Below, one piece after another: positions 1 to 8,912 of a stretch of 42,347 nt of DNA (positions are counted from its first letter, which is position 1; every line of letters starts with the position of its first letter). Location of the stretch: contig NZ_JADEWN010000056.1 of NCBI RefSeq assembly GCF_015207655.1, forward strand, positions 1-42,347. Reading direction: 5' to 3'. The notes below the pieces were generated by a model. The model was given only the letters and a program-made list of their open reading frames with translations. It searched no databases and was not told the origin of the DNA. This DNA comes from Gloeocapsopsis crepidinum LEGE 06123 (GTDB lineage Bacteria; Cyanobacteriota; Cyanobacteriia; Cyanobacteriales; Chroococcidiopsidaceae). Both the position numbers and the translations under genes were made by a program.

Positions 1-71
1 CTGATTGAGGTGTCACCTTGTGTGTATGCCTTAACTATTTTTTCTCGCAAGTCGAGCGAGTACGGTTTCAT
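1..71 (-). CDS. IS630-family transposase, N-terminal fragment
   Basis: Reading from 71 down to 1, the frame encodes MKPYSLDLREKIVKAYTQGD and then TSI. This is the typical opening of IS630-family transposases: a YSxDLR start leading into the first helix of a helix-turn-helix DNA-binding domain. The remaining residues, including the DDE catalytic core, lie outside the window. It is identical to the fragment at 42277-42347. Confidence 0.8.
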   Translation of the reverse strand, partial: MKPYSLDLREKIVKAYTQGDTSI

Positions 72-125
72 TAGACTTCATTTGTGTACTCCTCTTACTG
101 TACCTCATAAACTTGCAATAGGCTG
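1..125 (-). mobile_element. Left-edge partial IS630-family insertion sequence (5' end)
   Basis: Bases 1-125 are the exact reverse complement of 42223-42347. The next two bases are TA on both sides (126-127 and 42221-42222), the target dinucleotide duplicated by IS630/Tc1/mariner elements. One further base matches, probably by chance, and then the sequences diverge. Read on the minus strand, the element carries the beginning of a transposase and runs off the window. The identification rests on the encoded N-terminus and the TA junction; the rest of the element is not in view. Confidence 0.85.
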
Positions 126-128
126 TAT

Positions 129-586
129 ATCTTAAGACAAATTATATGTATTGGGAATGTGCATTGTATGCACTTTCAGAATGCGCGATCGCATTTTAAA
201 AATATTAAATCAATCATAATATTTTTTGACTAGGAAACTCATAAAACTAGCAAAAAGCCTTGGTTAGTTCTATTATCTCAAGTAGCTGAACTATTCTGCA
301 CTTTTATGTATCGACATATTTTCTACTCTGTTAGATGCTTTAAGTAGATGGAACTCATACTAAGTAACACTAACTCCGACCAGGACATCAGTTTTCTTAT
401 TATAGTTTAAAGTAGAATCTCTTAGCTTTTGAAAATCATTGCTAATTGCATTCAAAAAATATATACAAAGCAACATTTATCAAAGTGCTGCTTGTAAGTT
501 GTTGTACAAGCATTACAAGTACACTTAATCAACTTTGAATAACAAATTTTATGTTTATATTTGAAAATATGAAATAGGAGTTATGT
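129..586. other. Non-coding stretch between the IS and the first gene
   Basis: No credible gene is visible here. It contains one HIP1 palindrome (185-192) and the first copy of the recurrent 20-bp leader element (296-315). It is otherwise AT-rich and probably serves as the long leader/promoter region of the gene at 587. Confidence 0.6.
296..315 (+). promoter_or_regulatory. Leader element copy a
   Basis: Reads CTGCACTTTTATGTATCGAC, 18 of 20 matches to the consensus CTGAACTTTTCTGTATCGAC shared by seven intergenic sites in this window. It points toward the methyltransferase gene at 587, with about 270 bp between element and start codon. Confidence 0.6.
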
Positions 587-1225
587 ATGAACAAGCAAAA
601 AATTAAAAAACTGCTCCAAAAGGATAACCCAGTTGTATTAGAAGTAGGATCTGCCGGTGGCGGAGATTCCCTAGAATTTTTGAAGGAGTTTTCGCAAGTT
701 CAACTATATTGTTTTGAACCTGATCCTCGAGCTATAGCATTGCACAAAAGTCGGGTACAAGATAGCAGATGTCAGCTATATGAAATAGCTATGTCTGATA
801 CTAACGGGCAAGCAGAATTTTATCAGAGTAGTGGTCAGCATCCAAAGTATACTTCGATTCATGATTGGAGTGCATCATCTTCTCTCAAAGCACCTAAAGA
901 GCATTTAAAATTATATCCTTGGTGTACTTTTGATACAAATATTAAAGTACCAACTTGCAGACTAGATACATGGGCTGAAGAGCATCAAATTGGTGAAGTT
1001 GATTTTATTTGGGCTGACGTTCAAGGTGCAGAAGAAGAACTCATTAAAGGAGGGCTTAAAACATTGTCTCGCACCAGGTACTTTTATACTGAGTACTACA
1101 ATAAAGAAATATATCAAGGTCAGCCCAATATTGAGAGAATAAAATTTTTGATTCCAGCTTTTAAAGATATTGAATACTATAAAGGGAATGTACTTTTTAA
1201 AAATCTGGAGCTAGTTGATAGATAA
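587..1225 (+). CDS. FkbM-family SAM-dependent methyltransferase
   Basis: A 212-residue protein with the FkbM methyltransferase pattern. It has a glycine-rich SAM-binding loop near residues 17-28 (VVLEVGSAGGGDS), an acidic ribose-binding segment FEPDPRA near 43, and the family motif near 139-148 (DFIWADVQGAE, usually written IKIDVEGAE). FkbM enzymes O-methylate sugars or hydroxyls, so methylation of a polysaccharide sugar is the likely role. No signal peptide is present, so it should act in the cytoplasm. The ATG at 587 follows a good Shine-Dalgarno sequence (TAGGAG at 575-580). It is the first gene of the polysaccharide locus and is preceded by leader element a. The exact acceptor sugar cannot be read from sequence. 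Confidence 0.85.
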   Translation: MNKQKIKKLLQKDNPVVLEVGSAGGGDSLEFLKEFSQVQLYCFEPDPRAIALHKSRVQDSRCQLYEIAMSDTNGQAEFYQSSGQHPKYTSIHDWSASSSLKAPKEHLKLYPWCTFDTNIKVPTCRLDTWAEEHQIGEVDFIWADVQGAEEELIKGGLKTLSRTRYFYTEYYNKEIYQGQPNIERIKFLIPAFKDIEYYKGNVLFKNLELVDR

Positions 1226-1273
1226 AAGATCTTCGTTTTATTCTTCTTAACAGTTCCCAATAATACTTGATTT

Positions 1274-2149
1274 ATGATAGCCTCCAATTTCAGCTATGTG
1301 ACTTATTTTAATGGCGACGGGTTGGCAAATCGTTTACGGTTACATTGCTTAGCTTATGCTTATGCATTAAACACAAAACGCAAGCTGATTGTGAATTGGA
1401 AGCGTAACAATAATTGCTATGCTACTTACCACGATCTTTTTGTCGGAAGACCTTGTAGCTACGAGTTGTTAGGTCTTGGAGAACGCTTATTTTTTCGTAG
1501 TGTAAAACGATTTGACTGTTACTCTTTTGAAAAGGGTACATTAACAAATGGTGAGAATGTTGAATCACTAATAAATCCACCACATAGAGTTGTATCAGTG
1601 AGTAATTTAGAAGCCTCTACAGGTGGTGGTTCTCGGCTTGGTTCCTATCATCAAGAAGTCCTTAGAAGTCTTCTACCTCGACCTGAGATTGAAAAAAGAG
1701 TTAGCCAATTTATGGGTCAGTTTAAATCTCCTACAGTGGGAATTCACGTGCGACAAGGAGATTTTCTAAATAAGTACAACACCGCATTACCTCCAGTAAA
1801 ACGTTATGTTGCGATCGTGCGGCTACTTGCACAACTCTGGCCAAGTGCAGTTTTTATTCTTGTTAGTGATGGAAATGAAGAAGTACTGATGCCCTTACTT
1901 AATACTGGCAAATGCAAAGTACGGGAGAAAGTTAATGAACGCCATACTTTAGAGGGCGTACAAGATGCACTTATAGACTTGCTGATATTAGCAAGAACTA
2001 ACTTAGTAATAAGTACACCTTATTCGTCATTTGGTGGCTTTGCTGCGATGCTTGGTAATAAACCTATAGTGAGGGCACAAGAAGATTGGGAAACTCAACT
2101 AGTTGAAGCTATAAATCAGAAACTAACTTTCTGCGATCGCCCTAGATAA
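1274..2149 (+). CDS. Fucosyltransferase-like glycosyltransferase (GT11/O-FucT-like)
   Basis: A 291-residue protein. The opening segment YFNGDGLANRLRLHCLAYAYA resembles the G-x-GNRL motif near the N-terminus of GT11 and O-fucosyltransferase-like enzymes. VGIHVRQGDF near residues 155-164 is the H-x-R-x-x-D donor-binding motif of the fucosyltransferase superfamily, and a later segment (LVISTPYSSFGGFAAML) matches the conserved S/T-x-SSF-x-x-x-A-A region. It probably transfers fucose or a related sugar from a GDP-sugar onto a growing polysaccharide repeat. The start lies 48 bp after the previous gene, so the two are probably cotranscribed. Its Shine-Dalgarno sequence is weak. The superfamily is fairly sure; the donor and acceptor are inferred. 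Confidence 0.7.
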   Translation: MIASNFSYVTYFNGDGLANRLRLHCLAYAYALNTKRKLIVNWKRNNNCYATYHDLFVGRPCSYELLGLGERLFFRSVKRFDCYSFEKGTLTNGENVESLINPPHRVVSVSNLEASTGGGSRLGSYHQEVLRSLLPRPEIEKRVSQFMGQFKSPTVGIHVRQGDFLNKYNTALPPVKRYVAIVRLLAQLWPSAVFILVSDGNEEVLMPLLNTGKCKVREKVNERHTLEGVQDALIDLLILARTNLVISTPYSSFGGFAAMLGNKPIVRAQEDWETQLVEAINQKLTFCDRPR

Positions 2150-2319
2150 TCTTAACTAGTTTATAAAGTTTTTTTCAAACTGACAAAGTTAGCTTGATTT
2201 ACTACAACATTTACTATTGTAAAACTTGCTAAAGAAAAAATTAATACATCTCATCTTACTATCACACAATTTTTATAAAAGTAATACTAGTACAATTTTA
2301 GTTGATACAAAGAGGTCTA

Positions 2320-3225
2320 ATGCAACTAGTTTTTTCTAACGAAACCAAACCTACACTAGCTTTTTTTGGACATCACAAAGGAGCTACCACTTGGATTAGA
2401 AGTGTACTTAGAAAGGTGTGTTCAGAACTGCGTTTAAAATATGCGATCGCTGGCGCTCCAAACAAGTTTGATTACAATCTAAGTAGGTTTATAGATCAGA
2501 ATAAGATAGACTTTTTATTTTATGTGAACGCAGATTATAGATATGTGAATTCATTAAGCAATTTCAAAGGATTTCATGTAGTTAGAGATCCTAGAGATAT
2601 TATAGTATCTGGCTACTTTTCTCATCGCTATAGCCATTCAACAGAGAACTGGGAAAAACTCATATCACATCGAGCACAGTTAGAAAAAGTTTCAAAAGAA
2701 GAAGGTCTACTGTTAGAGATGGAATTCAGCAGACAGTTTTTAGAGGAGATGTATCATTGGAACTATAATTTGCCTAATGTCCTCGAACTCAAGATGGAAG
2801 ATATGATCCAAAATCCCTATGAAAGTTTTGTGAACATCTTCCAGTTTTTAGAAGTTATTGATGATTCTAGAAGCAATACACAAAAGTGTTTGAAGTATTT
2901 TTTATCAAAAGCAGTAGTGCGTAAGCTTAATAAATATACGCCTTTTGAAGTGAGTTGCAAGCGGATTTTGATGAGCAGATTGTTAGAAATTGTCTACATC
3001 AATCGTTTCACACACAAGTCACAAGGTAGACGGCTTGGCGAGGAGGATATCACTAGCCATTATCGTAAAGGAGTTCCTGGTGATTGGAAGAATCACTTTA
3101 ATTCAGAACATGTACAATTTTTCAAAGCAAACTACAACGACTTACTGCTCAAGCTAGGATATGAATCATGCTTGAACTGGGAGCATACTCCTACTGATAC
3201 TCGACTACTTTACCCAGTTAACTAG
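2320..3225 (+). CDS. Sulfotransferase, tandem copy A
   Basis: A 301-residue PAPS-dependent sulfotransferase-like protein. The 5'-phosphosulfate loop GHHKGATTW lies at residues 17-25 and the 3'-phosphate-binding segment VVRDPRD at 87-93. An upstream TTG at 2302 is possible, but the ATG at 2320 has an AGAGG ribosome-binding site a few bases upstream and aligns with the start of the neighbouring copy, so I chose it. It likely transfers sulfate from PAPS to a sugar hydroxyl. From residue 55 onward it is nearly identical to copy B at 3493-4401, with only three substitutions seen; residues 27-53, just after the phosphosulfate loop, differ strongly. No leader element precedes this copy; one follows it at 3252. 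Confidence 0.85.
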   Translation: MQLVFSNETKPTLAFFGHHKGATTWIRSVLRKVCSELRLKYAIAGAPNKFDYNLSRFIDQNKIDFLFYVNADYRYVNSLSNFKGFHVVRDPRDIIVSGYFSHRYSHSTENWEKLISHRAQLEKVSKEEGLLLEMEFSRQFLEEMYHWNYNLPNVLELKMEDMIQNPYESFVNIFQFLEVIDDSRSNTQKCLKYFLSKAVVRKLNKYTPFEVSCKRILMSRLLEIVYINRFTHKSQGRRLGEEDITSHYRKGVPGDWKNHFNSEHVQFFKANYNDLLLKLGYESCLNWEHTPTDTRLLYPVN

Positions 3226-3337
3226 TTTTATTTAACTCACTACAATCATCTCTGAACTTTTCTGTATCGACATACTTGAGTTTTTGAGTGAGGGTTATAA
3301 GCAAGTTTTTGTCACTTAACATCTTACTCAACTTCTT
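2477..3337 (+). repeat. 861-bp direct repeat, copy A
   Basis: Nearly identical to 3653-4513 with a constant offset of 1176 bp and only scattered single-base differences. It covers the last four-fifths of sulfotransferase A and about 110 bp after its stop codon, including a leader element. A separate 52-bp identical block at 2347-2398 matches 3523-3574; the 78 bp between the two blocks are diverged without length change. Confidence 0.95.
3252..3271 (+). promoter_or_regulatory. Leader element copy b
   Basis: Exact consensus CTGAACTTTTCTGTATCGAC. It lies between the two sulfotransferase copies, about 220 bp upstream of the start at 3493 and in the same orientation. It is part of the segmental duplication, so copies b and c are not independent. 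Confidence 0.6.
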
Positions 3338-3492
3338 TCCTCAGAGTTAATATAAGTACGGCTCTGCCTACGTAGAGATTCTTATAAATAGTTACTTCGT
3401 AATTAACTAGTGAAGATTTAAGCAAATATTGTTTTAAGTCGAAGCATTTATTATAGATTTAATTAAAATTAACTTTACTATATGGATGACCA

Positions 3493-4401
3493 ATGGAATC
3501 AAACCTTTTTTTAAAAAATACTAAACCTACACTAGCTTTTTTTGGACATCACAAAGGAGCTACCACTTGGATTATAAATATTCTTAAGCAAGTATGTTTT
3601 GACTTAGGGCTAAAACATGCTGTAGCTAGTAATTCTAATAAGTTTCAACAAGATCTAAGTAGGTTTATAGATCAGAATAAGATAGGCTTTTTGTTTTATG
3701 TGAACGCAGATTATAGATATGTGAATTCATTAAGCAATTTCAAAGGATTTCATGTAGTTAGAGATCCTAGAGATATTATAGTATCTGGCTACTTTTCTCA
3801 TCGCTATAGCCATTCAACAGAGAACTGGGAAAAACTCATATCACATCGAGCACAGTTAGAAAAAGTTTCAAAAGAAGAAGGTCTACTGTTAGAGATGGAA
3901 TTCAGCAGACAGTTTTTAGAGGAGATGTATCATTGGAACTATAATTTGCCTAATGTCCTCGAACTCAAGATGGAAGATATGATCCAAAATCCCTATGAAA
4001 GTTTTGTGAACATCTTCCAGTTTTTAGAAATTATTGATGATTCTAGAAGCAATACACAAAAGTGTTTGAAGTATTTTTTATCAAAAGCAGTAGTGCGTAA
4101 GCTTAATAAATATACGCCTTTTGAAGTGAGTTGCAAGCGGATTTTGATGAGCAGATTGTTAGAAATTGTCTACATCAATCGTTTCACACACAAGTCACAA
4201 GGTAGACGGCTTGGCGAGGAGGATATCACTAGCCATTATCGTAAAGGAGTTCCTGGTGATTGGAAGAATCACTTTAATTCAGAACATGTACAATTTTTCA
4301 AAGCAAACTACAATGACTTACTGCTCAAGCTAGGGTATGAATCATGCTTGAACTGGGAACACACTCCTACTGATAATCGATTACTTTACCCAGTTAACTA
4401 G
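3493..4401 (+). CDS. Sulfotransferase, tandem copy B
   Basis: A 302-residue sulfotransferase-like protein paralogous to the gene just upstream. It has the same phosphosulfate loop (GHHKGATTW near residues 18-26) and 3'-phosphate segment (VVRDPRD near 88-94). The C-terminal 247 residues match copy A except for D-to-G, V-to-I and T-to-N changes. Residues about 28-54 are different, although the gene keeps the same spacing at DNA level. The likely role is transfer of sulfate from PAPS to a polysaccharide hydroxyl. The divergent patch follows the cofactor loop and may change acceptor preference, which is an inference. The ATG at 3493 lacks a clear Shine-Dalgarno sequence but is supported by alignment with copy A. 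Confidence 0.85.
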   Translation: MESNLFLKNTKPTLAFFGHHKGATTWIINILKQVCFDLGLKHAVASNSNKFQQDLSRFIDQNKIGFLFYVNADYRYVNSLSNFKGFHVVRDPRDIIVSGYFSHRYSHSTENWEKLISHRAQLEKVSKEEGLLLEMEFSRQFLEEMYHWNYNLPNVLELKMEDMIQNPYESFVNIFQFLEIIDDSRSNTQKCLKYFLSKAVVRKLNKYTPFEVSCKRILMSRLLEIVYINRFTHKSQGRRLGEEDITSHYRKGVPGDWKNHFNSEHVQFFKANYNDLLLKLGYESCLNWEHTPTDNRLLYPVN

Positions 4402-4513
4402 TTTTATTTAACTCACTACAATCATCTCTGAACTTTTCTGTATCGACATACTTGAGTTTTTGAGTGAGGGTTATAAGCAAGTCTTTGTCACTTAATATCT
4501 TACTCAACTTCTT
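3653..4513 (+). repeat. 861-bp direct repeat, copy B
   Basis: Second copy of the segment at 2477-3337. It spans most of sulfotransferase B and about 110 bp downstream, including leader element c. The similarity ends at the same relative point in both copies (3337 and 4513), marking the edge of the duplicated or gene-converted tract. Confidence 0.95.
4428..4447 (+). promoter_or_regulatory. Leader element copy c
   Basis: Exact consensus CTGAACTTTTCTGTATCGAC, about 155 bp upstream of the methyltransferase start at 4604 and in the same direction. It was copied together with the sulfotransferase repeat. Confidence 0.6.
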
Positions 4514-4603
4514 CACCTCTGTTACTAAAAAGTGTACTACCTTGTACTATTCACAAGAATTGAATTTACAACTTAATCAATCTCATCTTTACTAGGAAAG
4601 AAC

Positions 4604-5365
4604 ATGACTTTAAAAACATATCAGTATATTGAAGGAAGTTATAATCACTTACAAAGTACGCGACCAAGCGCTTTAGAGATTATTCCAGAAGTTATCAAGC
4701 TTGTTCAGCCCACATCAGTAATAGATCTTGGTTGTGGTATTGGCATATGGCTATCAGTATTTCAAGAATTAGGTATTGAAAATGTTACCGGTGTAGATGG
4801 ACATTGGGTAGATCAAAAAAAAATAAAAATCCCAAAAGAAAACTTCATTTCTGCCGATCTTAACCAAAGTTTTAGTCTTAAAAAAGAGTTTGATTTAGCT
4901 GTTTCTGTTGAAACAGCAGAACATTTATCAGTTAATAGTGCTGAAACATTTGTTGAGTCTTTAATTAAGTTAGCTCCAGTTATTCTATTCTCAGCAGCAG
5001 TTCCTTTTGTACCTGGAAATATGCATATCAATTGTCAGTGGCCATCTTATTGGGCAAAACATTTCAGTAATAGAGGGTATGTAGCGGTTGATGTTATTAG
5101 AAGTAAATTATGGTCAAACTCAAAAGTTATGTGGTGTTATTCTCAAGGAATTCTTCTATTTGTAAAAAAGGAATTGTTAAGCAATTATCCTTTATTAGAG
5201 GTAGGAAAAGTTGAATCTAATTTAACACAACTTGATGTGATTCACCCAACTTACTATCTAAAAGTTGTGAAAGAATTAAACTACGAAAAATCACTAAGAA
5301 AAAACTCTTCCTTTTTGACTAAAAAAAATATGTTTAAAAAATTTAAGAATTTTGTTAAAGCATAA
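4604..5365 (+). CDS. Class I SAM-dependent methyltransferase
   Basis: A 253-residue protein with a Rossmann-fold methyltransferase core. Motif I is SVIDLGCGIGIW near residues 39-50, the acidic end of the second strand is VTGVDGHWVD, and the post-II segment is DLAVSVETAEHLS near 102-114. This pattern is typical of small-molecule and sugar methyltransferases of the Methyltransf_11/23 type. The start has a good ribosome-binding site (TAGGAAAG, about 4 bases before ATG). It begins a group of three closely spaced genes (4604, 5467, 6393) that also includes an FkbM methyltransferase and a glycosyltransferase, which points to polysaccharide modification. The lysine-rich C-terminal tail is unusual and of unknown function. 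Confidence 0.8.
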   Translation: MTLKTYQYIEGSYNHLQSTRPSALEIIPEVIKLVQPTSVIDLGCGIGIWLSVFQELGIENVTGVDGHWVDQKKIKIPKENFISADLNQSFSLKKEFDLAVSVETAEHLSVNSAETFVESLIKLAPVILFSAAVPFVPGNMHINCQWPSYWAKHFSNRGYVAVDVIRSKLWSNSKVMWCYSQGILLFVKKELLSNYPLLEVGKVESNLTQLDVIHPTYYLKVVKELNYEKSLRKNSSFLTKKNMFKKFKNFVKA

Positions 5366-5466
5366 TGCAGTTGCTCGTGGTAGCTTGTAAATTTTACAGC
5401 TACAGGTTCAAACACTTTTTGATATTGCTATTGAGATAGTTTTCTATAACCTTCTAAATTCTAAGT

Positions 5467-6339
5467 ATGAATAACTATATCAGAACATCACTCAGTCACA
5501 GATTGTATTTGCAGATGTTGGAGAGCTATTTACACAGTAATAGCCATATTTTTCTATATCGCAAAGCATTTAGATACTTTATTAAAATGCTTGCCCTTGT
5601 AAGTGGTAAGAAGCAAGGTATTCAGTTTCCATCTCGAACGACTGGTGGTTGGCGATGGACATGGCGCTGGCGCTGGGAAATGATTATGGGTTGGTACGAA
5701 TATGAAACAGTTCAATGGTGTCAGCAGTTGATTAAACCTGGGATGCTTGTCTTAGATATAGGCGCTCACATAGGCTATTTCACCTGGTTATTTTCTGACT
5801 TAGTTGGACCTAATGGAAAAGTAATTGCCTTTGAACCTTGTCCTGAAAACTACCCCTTACTATTGCATAATATCAAAGCTAGAGAGTGCCACGTTGCAGA
5901 GCCAGTTTGTCAAGCACTCTCAGATAGTGTCGGAGAAGTAGAACTTTTTATTTCTAAGGGAAATTGCACACATAGTCTAAATGAGCAATGGACTCGGAAC
6001 GAAGAAGGAAGCGTTAGAGTTCCATGCACTACTGTGGATGCTTATATGTCTGCATTGAAGAATCCTGCAGTGGGCTTTGTGAAGATCGACGTTGAGGGTG
6101 TAGAACCTCAGGTTCTGGCTGGTATGGTAGAAACGGTTCGTAGAAATCCAGAACTAGTAATAATAATTGAGCTAAATTCTGAAGCACTTAAGGCTGGTGG
6201 ACATAGTGCAAAAACGCTAATTTCTCAACTAGAATCTTTGGGCTTTATACCTAAAGAAATTATGGAAAATGGTCAACTAGTATCACCTAGCGAAACCTCT
6301 TCTAGAAAGGTACGAAATCTACTTTGCATTAGAGCTTGA
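5467..6339 (+). CDS. FkbM-family SAM-dependent methyltransferase
   Basis: A 290-residue FkbM methyltransferase. The SAM-binding loop MLVLDIGAHIGYFT lies near residues 92-105, followed by KVIAFEPCPEN near 119-129 and the family signature VGFVKIDVEGVEPQVLAG near 198-215. It is longer at the N-terminus than the FkbM protein at 587, with an extra basic and aromatic stretch including GGWRWTWRWRWEM near residues 61-73, which may contact membrane or substrate. It probably O-methylates a sugar residue. The start ATG is 101 bp after the preceding methyltransferase, so they are probably cotranscribed. It is not a close copy of the other FkbM gene in the window. Confidence 0.85.
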   Translation: MNNYIRTSLSHRLYLQMLESYLHSNSHIFLYRKAFRYFIKMLALVSGKKQGIQFPSRTTGGWRWTWRWRWEMIMGWYEYETVQWCQQLIKPGMLVLDIGAHIGYFTWLFSDLVGPNGKVIAFEPCPENYPLLLHNIKARECHVAEPVCQALSDSVGEVELFISKGNCTHSLNEQWTRNEEGSVRVPCTTVDAYMSALKNPAVGFVKIDVEGVEPQVLAGMVETVRRNPELVIIIELNSEALKAGGHSAKTLISQLESLGFIPKEIMENGQLVSPSETSSRKVRNLLCIRA

Positions 6340-6392
6340 TAATGTATTGATAAATCTTTAATGTATTCTAATTTTGTTTCAAAGGAGATACA

Positions 6393-7136
6393 ATGAAATC
6401 AAAAATTTTAATATTCTCTATTGCTCAAAATGGTTATGAGTTTACGTATAGTAAGTGTATTAAGAGTCAACAGTTATATGCAAGTAGGAACTCTTATGAA
6501 TACGTACTTGTTAATCGTCCCGCGTGGGTTAACTCTCCTAAAGAAAGTGCTTGGCTAAAAATTCCTTTAATTGTTAAAGGGTTGAATAGAGGGTATGAAT
6601 GGGTTGTTTTTATAGATGCAGATGGTGAAATTCGTTCACAAACACCTAGAATAGAGTCTATAGAAGTTCTAGGAAAATCTATCTATTTAGTACATGGACA
6701 TTCCGGTAGAATTAACTCTGGAGTGATTATTGTTAAGAATACTGCTGATGCTAAAGAGTTTTTTGAGCAAATTTTAAATGCGATAGAAGCTGAAGTTCCT
6801 GAAGAAGATAAAGCACCATATGAGAATGGACATATTATCCATCACGCTAAAGAATCTAGATATGTACAGATCTTAGATCAGCGTTGGAACAATACTGACA
6901 ATGCAAACCTAAATGATTTTGTTAGGCACTATACTGGTCCTATGAGTCAGTATTACAAAAAGCCGACTTTCAGCCAACTAAAAGTTAGAATTTTTAGATT
7001 TCAAATGAAAGTAAATACGCAAATAGCTAAACTAATTGGCTTTTACTCAGAACCTCATGATTCTTTAAAGTATCGGCTTGAAAAACTTGTTCAGCATTGT
7101 CAAAACAATTTTTCAGTTTTTATGTCAGTTGATTGA
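6393..7136 (+). CDS. Putative GT-A fold glycosyltransferase
   Basis: A 247-residue protein. The N-terminal segment (KSKILIFSIAQNG) and the metal-binding-type motif WVVFIDADGE near residues 70-79 suggest a GT-A fold enzyme of the GT34/GT77-like or related nucleotide-diphospho-sugar transferase group. The acidic D-A-D would bind the donor nucleotide through a metal ion. A strong Shine-Dalgarno sequence (AAAGGAG near 6381) precedes the ATG. It closes the 4604-7136 gene group. Family assignment is moderate; the sugar transferred is unknown. Confidence 0.6.
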   Translation: MKSKILIFSIAQNGYEFTYSKCIKSQQLYASRNSYEYVLVNRPAWVNSPKESAWLKIPLIVKGLNRGYEWVVFIDADGEIRSQTPRIESIEVLGKSIYLVHGHSGRINSGVIIVKNTADAKEFFEQILNAIEAEVPEEDKAPYENGHIIHHAKESRYVQILDQRWNNTDNANLNDFVRHYTGPMSQYYKKPTFSQLKVRIFRFQMKVNTQIAKLIGFYSEPHDSLKYRLEKLVQHCQNNFSVFMSVD

Positions 7137-7542
7137 AGTTATAAGCGGCTGAGCTTCCTTGAGTTAATTTCTCGTTATTAAAGTTTTTATATATAGTAAT
7201 AATGTAAAACTATTTATAAATATCATACATCTATTTTTATAGCAGAATTTTATAATATTATGAGTGGACGTACGTAGTTATGTATCACACGTTCTATGCT
7301 GGTTAATAGTTAATTGCTGTTCTATTGAATATTGATTAGTGACCGAAGATATCTGAGCTTTTCTGTATTGAAAATATCAGGTTTTAACTGCAGTATTTAT
7401 ATAACAAGTTTACTAATGTAGGAATCAGAATTTGAAAACAGCAATTTCATCGGAATTACATTAATGAAACTGAAGTGAGGTTGATAATCTGTACTGAATG
7501 ACCTTCTTTGTTCTCCTATCAAATTAGTTAAAAGGAGGAAAC
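7137..7542. other. Non-coding leader region before csaB
   Basis: About 400 AT-rich bases with no convincing gene. It holds leader element d (7353-7372) and a TTAAT-rich stretch near 7297-7330 resembling one near 28997-29045. The short minus-strand frame here only shadows the leader and the start of csaB. Confidence 0.5.
7353..7372 (+). promoter_or_regulatory. Leader element copy d
   Basis: Reads CTGAGCTTTTCTGTATTGAA, 17 of 20 matches to the consensus. It lies about 170 bp before the TTG start of the pyruvyl transferase gene and has the same orientation. Confidence 0.5.
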
Positions 7543-8688
7543 TTGAACACAAAGAAAAGCATTTTAATCTGTGGGTACTATGGTAGCTATAACCTTGGTG
7601 ACGAGGCAATGCTTGCAGGTATGCTTAAGCTATTACGTGAGCTGCAAAATAATCTGCAGATTACAGTTTTTTCTAGAGATACTCAAGATACTACAGCCCG
7701 TCATTCTGTTAGAGCGGTTCATTACAGAAATAGTCAATTAAAAATCAAACATAATATAGCACTGCTTCAAAATCAGTTTTTCATATTAGGAGGTGGCGAT
7801 CTGCTGCGAGATGGCGTTGACCAATCTATTGCACAAGGTTGGTTGCGTCCCCTACAGCAAGCCATCAGACTTCGCCGTCGCACTCTTGTTTTGGGGATTA
7901 GCGTTGGTGAAATTTGGAGAAAGGAAACCCAAGATATGATTCCTCAAGTTCTCAACCGAGTTGATCTCTTGACAGTCCGCGACGCAGATTCCAAATCCAA
8001 GCTAGAAAAACTAGGTGTACGTAAATCGATTCATATCATCAGCGATTTGGCGTTGCAGATTTTACCAGAAACGATATCTTTACTAAATCAGCCAGTTGAG
8101 CAACCTGTTCAAATAGGTATTTCTATTCGACCATTAAATTTGCGCGGACGATATACAGATACAGGTATTTATCTGAGATATCAGCAAGAGATGGCTGCGA
8201 TCGCAGATCTGTTAGTAGAACAGTATGAAGCTACTGTCCATTTTCTACCATTTCAAGCACTGAAATCCGGCTATCACTCAAGCAATGATGACTACGTTGC
8301 TACTTTAGAACTATTGCGCTACAGCCGTTATTCAAACCACTTCGTTGTTCATCGCTCTTTTGAATCTCTCCATACCCTCAATCAACTAATTAGTGAATTA
8401 GACTTAGTAATTGGTATGCGCCTTCACTCACTAATCCTAGCGGCTGGTTTAGGTGTACCAGTTATAGCTGCAGAATACGATTCTAAAGTACGTGGATTTA
8501 TGGAGGAAATTGGTCAAGCGCAGCATTCCATTCCTTTAGAGTACTTTGAGCGCAGGCAGATACTTCCCATAATTGATATTATTTTGAGTAACCCGCTAAT
8601 GGTTCGCAAGGATGTAGAGGCAGGAATTCAAAACTACCGTCAACGCTTGTTAGGGATACAGCAAACGCTTAGACAAGTACTGGCATGA
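7543..8688 (+). CDS. csaB: Polysaccharide pyruvyl transferase, CsaB type
   Basis: A 381-residue protein of the polysaccharide pyruvyl transferase family. It starts with a Rossmann-like segment ILICGYYGSYNLGDEAMLAG, followed by FILGGGDLLRDG near residues 75-86 and RLHSLILAAGLGVPVIAAEYDSK near 293-315, all characteristic of CsaB. These enzymes transfer pyruvate from phosphoenolpyruvate to a sugar as a ketal, adding negative charge. The start codon is TTG at 7543, supported by a very strong ribosome-binding site (AAAGGAGG at 7531-7538) four bases away. It heads a group with a sulfotransferase and a GT4 enzyme and is preceded by leader element d. It contains a HIP1 site, unlike several neighbours. 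Confidence 0.88.
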   Translation: MNTKKSILICGYYGSYNLGDEAMLAGMLKLLRELQNNLQITVFSRDTQDTTARHSVRAVHYRNSQLKIKHNIALLQNQFFILGGGDLLRDGVDQSIAQGWLRPLQQAIRLRRRTLVLGISVGEIWRKETQDMIPQVLNRVDLLTVRDADSKSKLEKLGVRKSIHIISDLALQILPETISLLNQPVEQPVQIGISIRPLNLRGRYTDTGIYLRYQQEMAAIADLLVEQYEATVHFLPFQALKSGYHSSNDDYVATLELLRYSRYSNHFVVHRSFESLHTLNQLISELDLVIGMRLHSLILAAGLGVPVIAAEYDSKVRGFMEEIGQAQHSIPLEYFERRQILPIIDIILSNPLMVRKDVEAGIQNYRQRLLGIQQTLRQVLA

Positions 8689-8912
8689 GATTAGAGGGTA
8701 TCAATATTTTTAGACCTAATCACAACAAAGTTTTTGATTTAATTCTGCCTAGCTACTTAAGTTTATCTAAATTTTCCTTTACTAATGCAAGTTACTGTGA
8801 GGAATTGATTGCAGCATTTTCCTAAAGGAACATTTTTGTCATTCAGCCATAAACTGACTTTTCTAAGAAAAACGAATAATATTTCTAGAATTTGGAATTA
8901 ATTAGTACCTTT

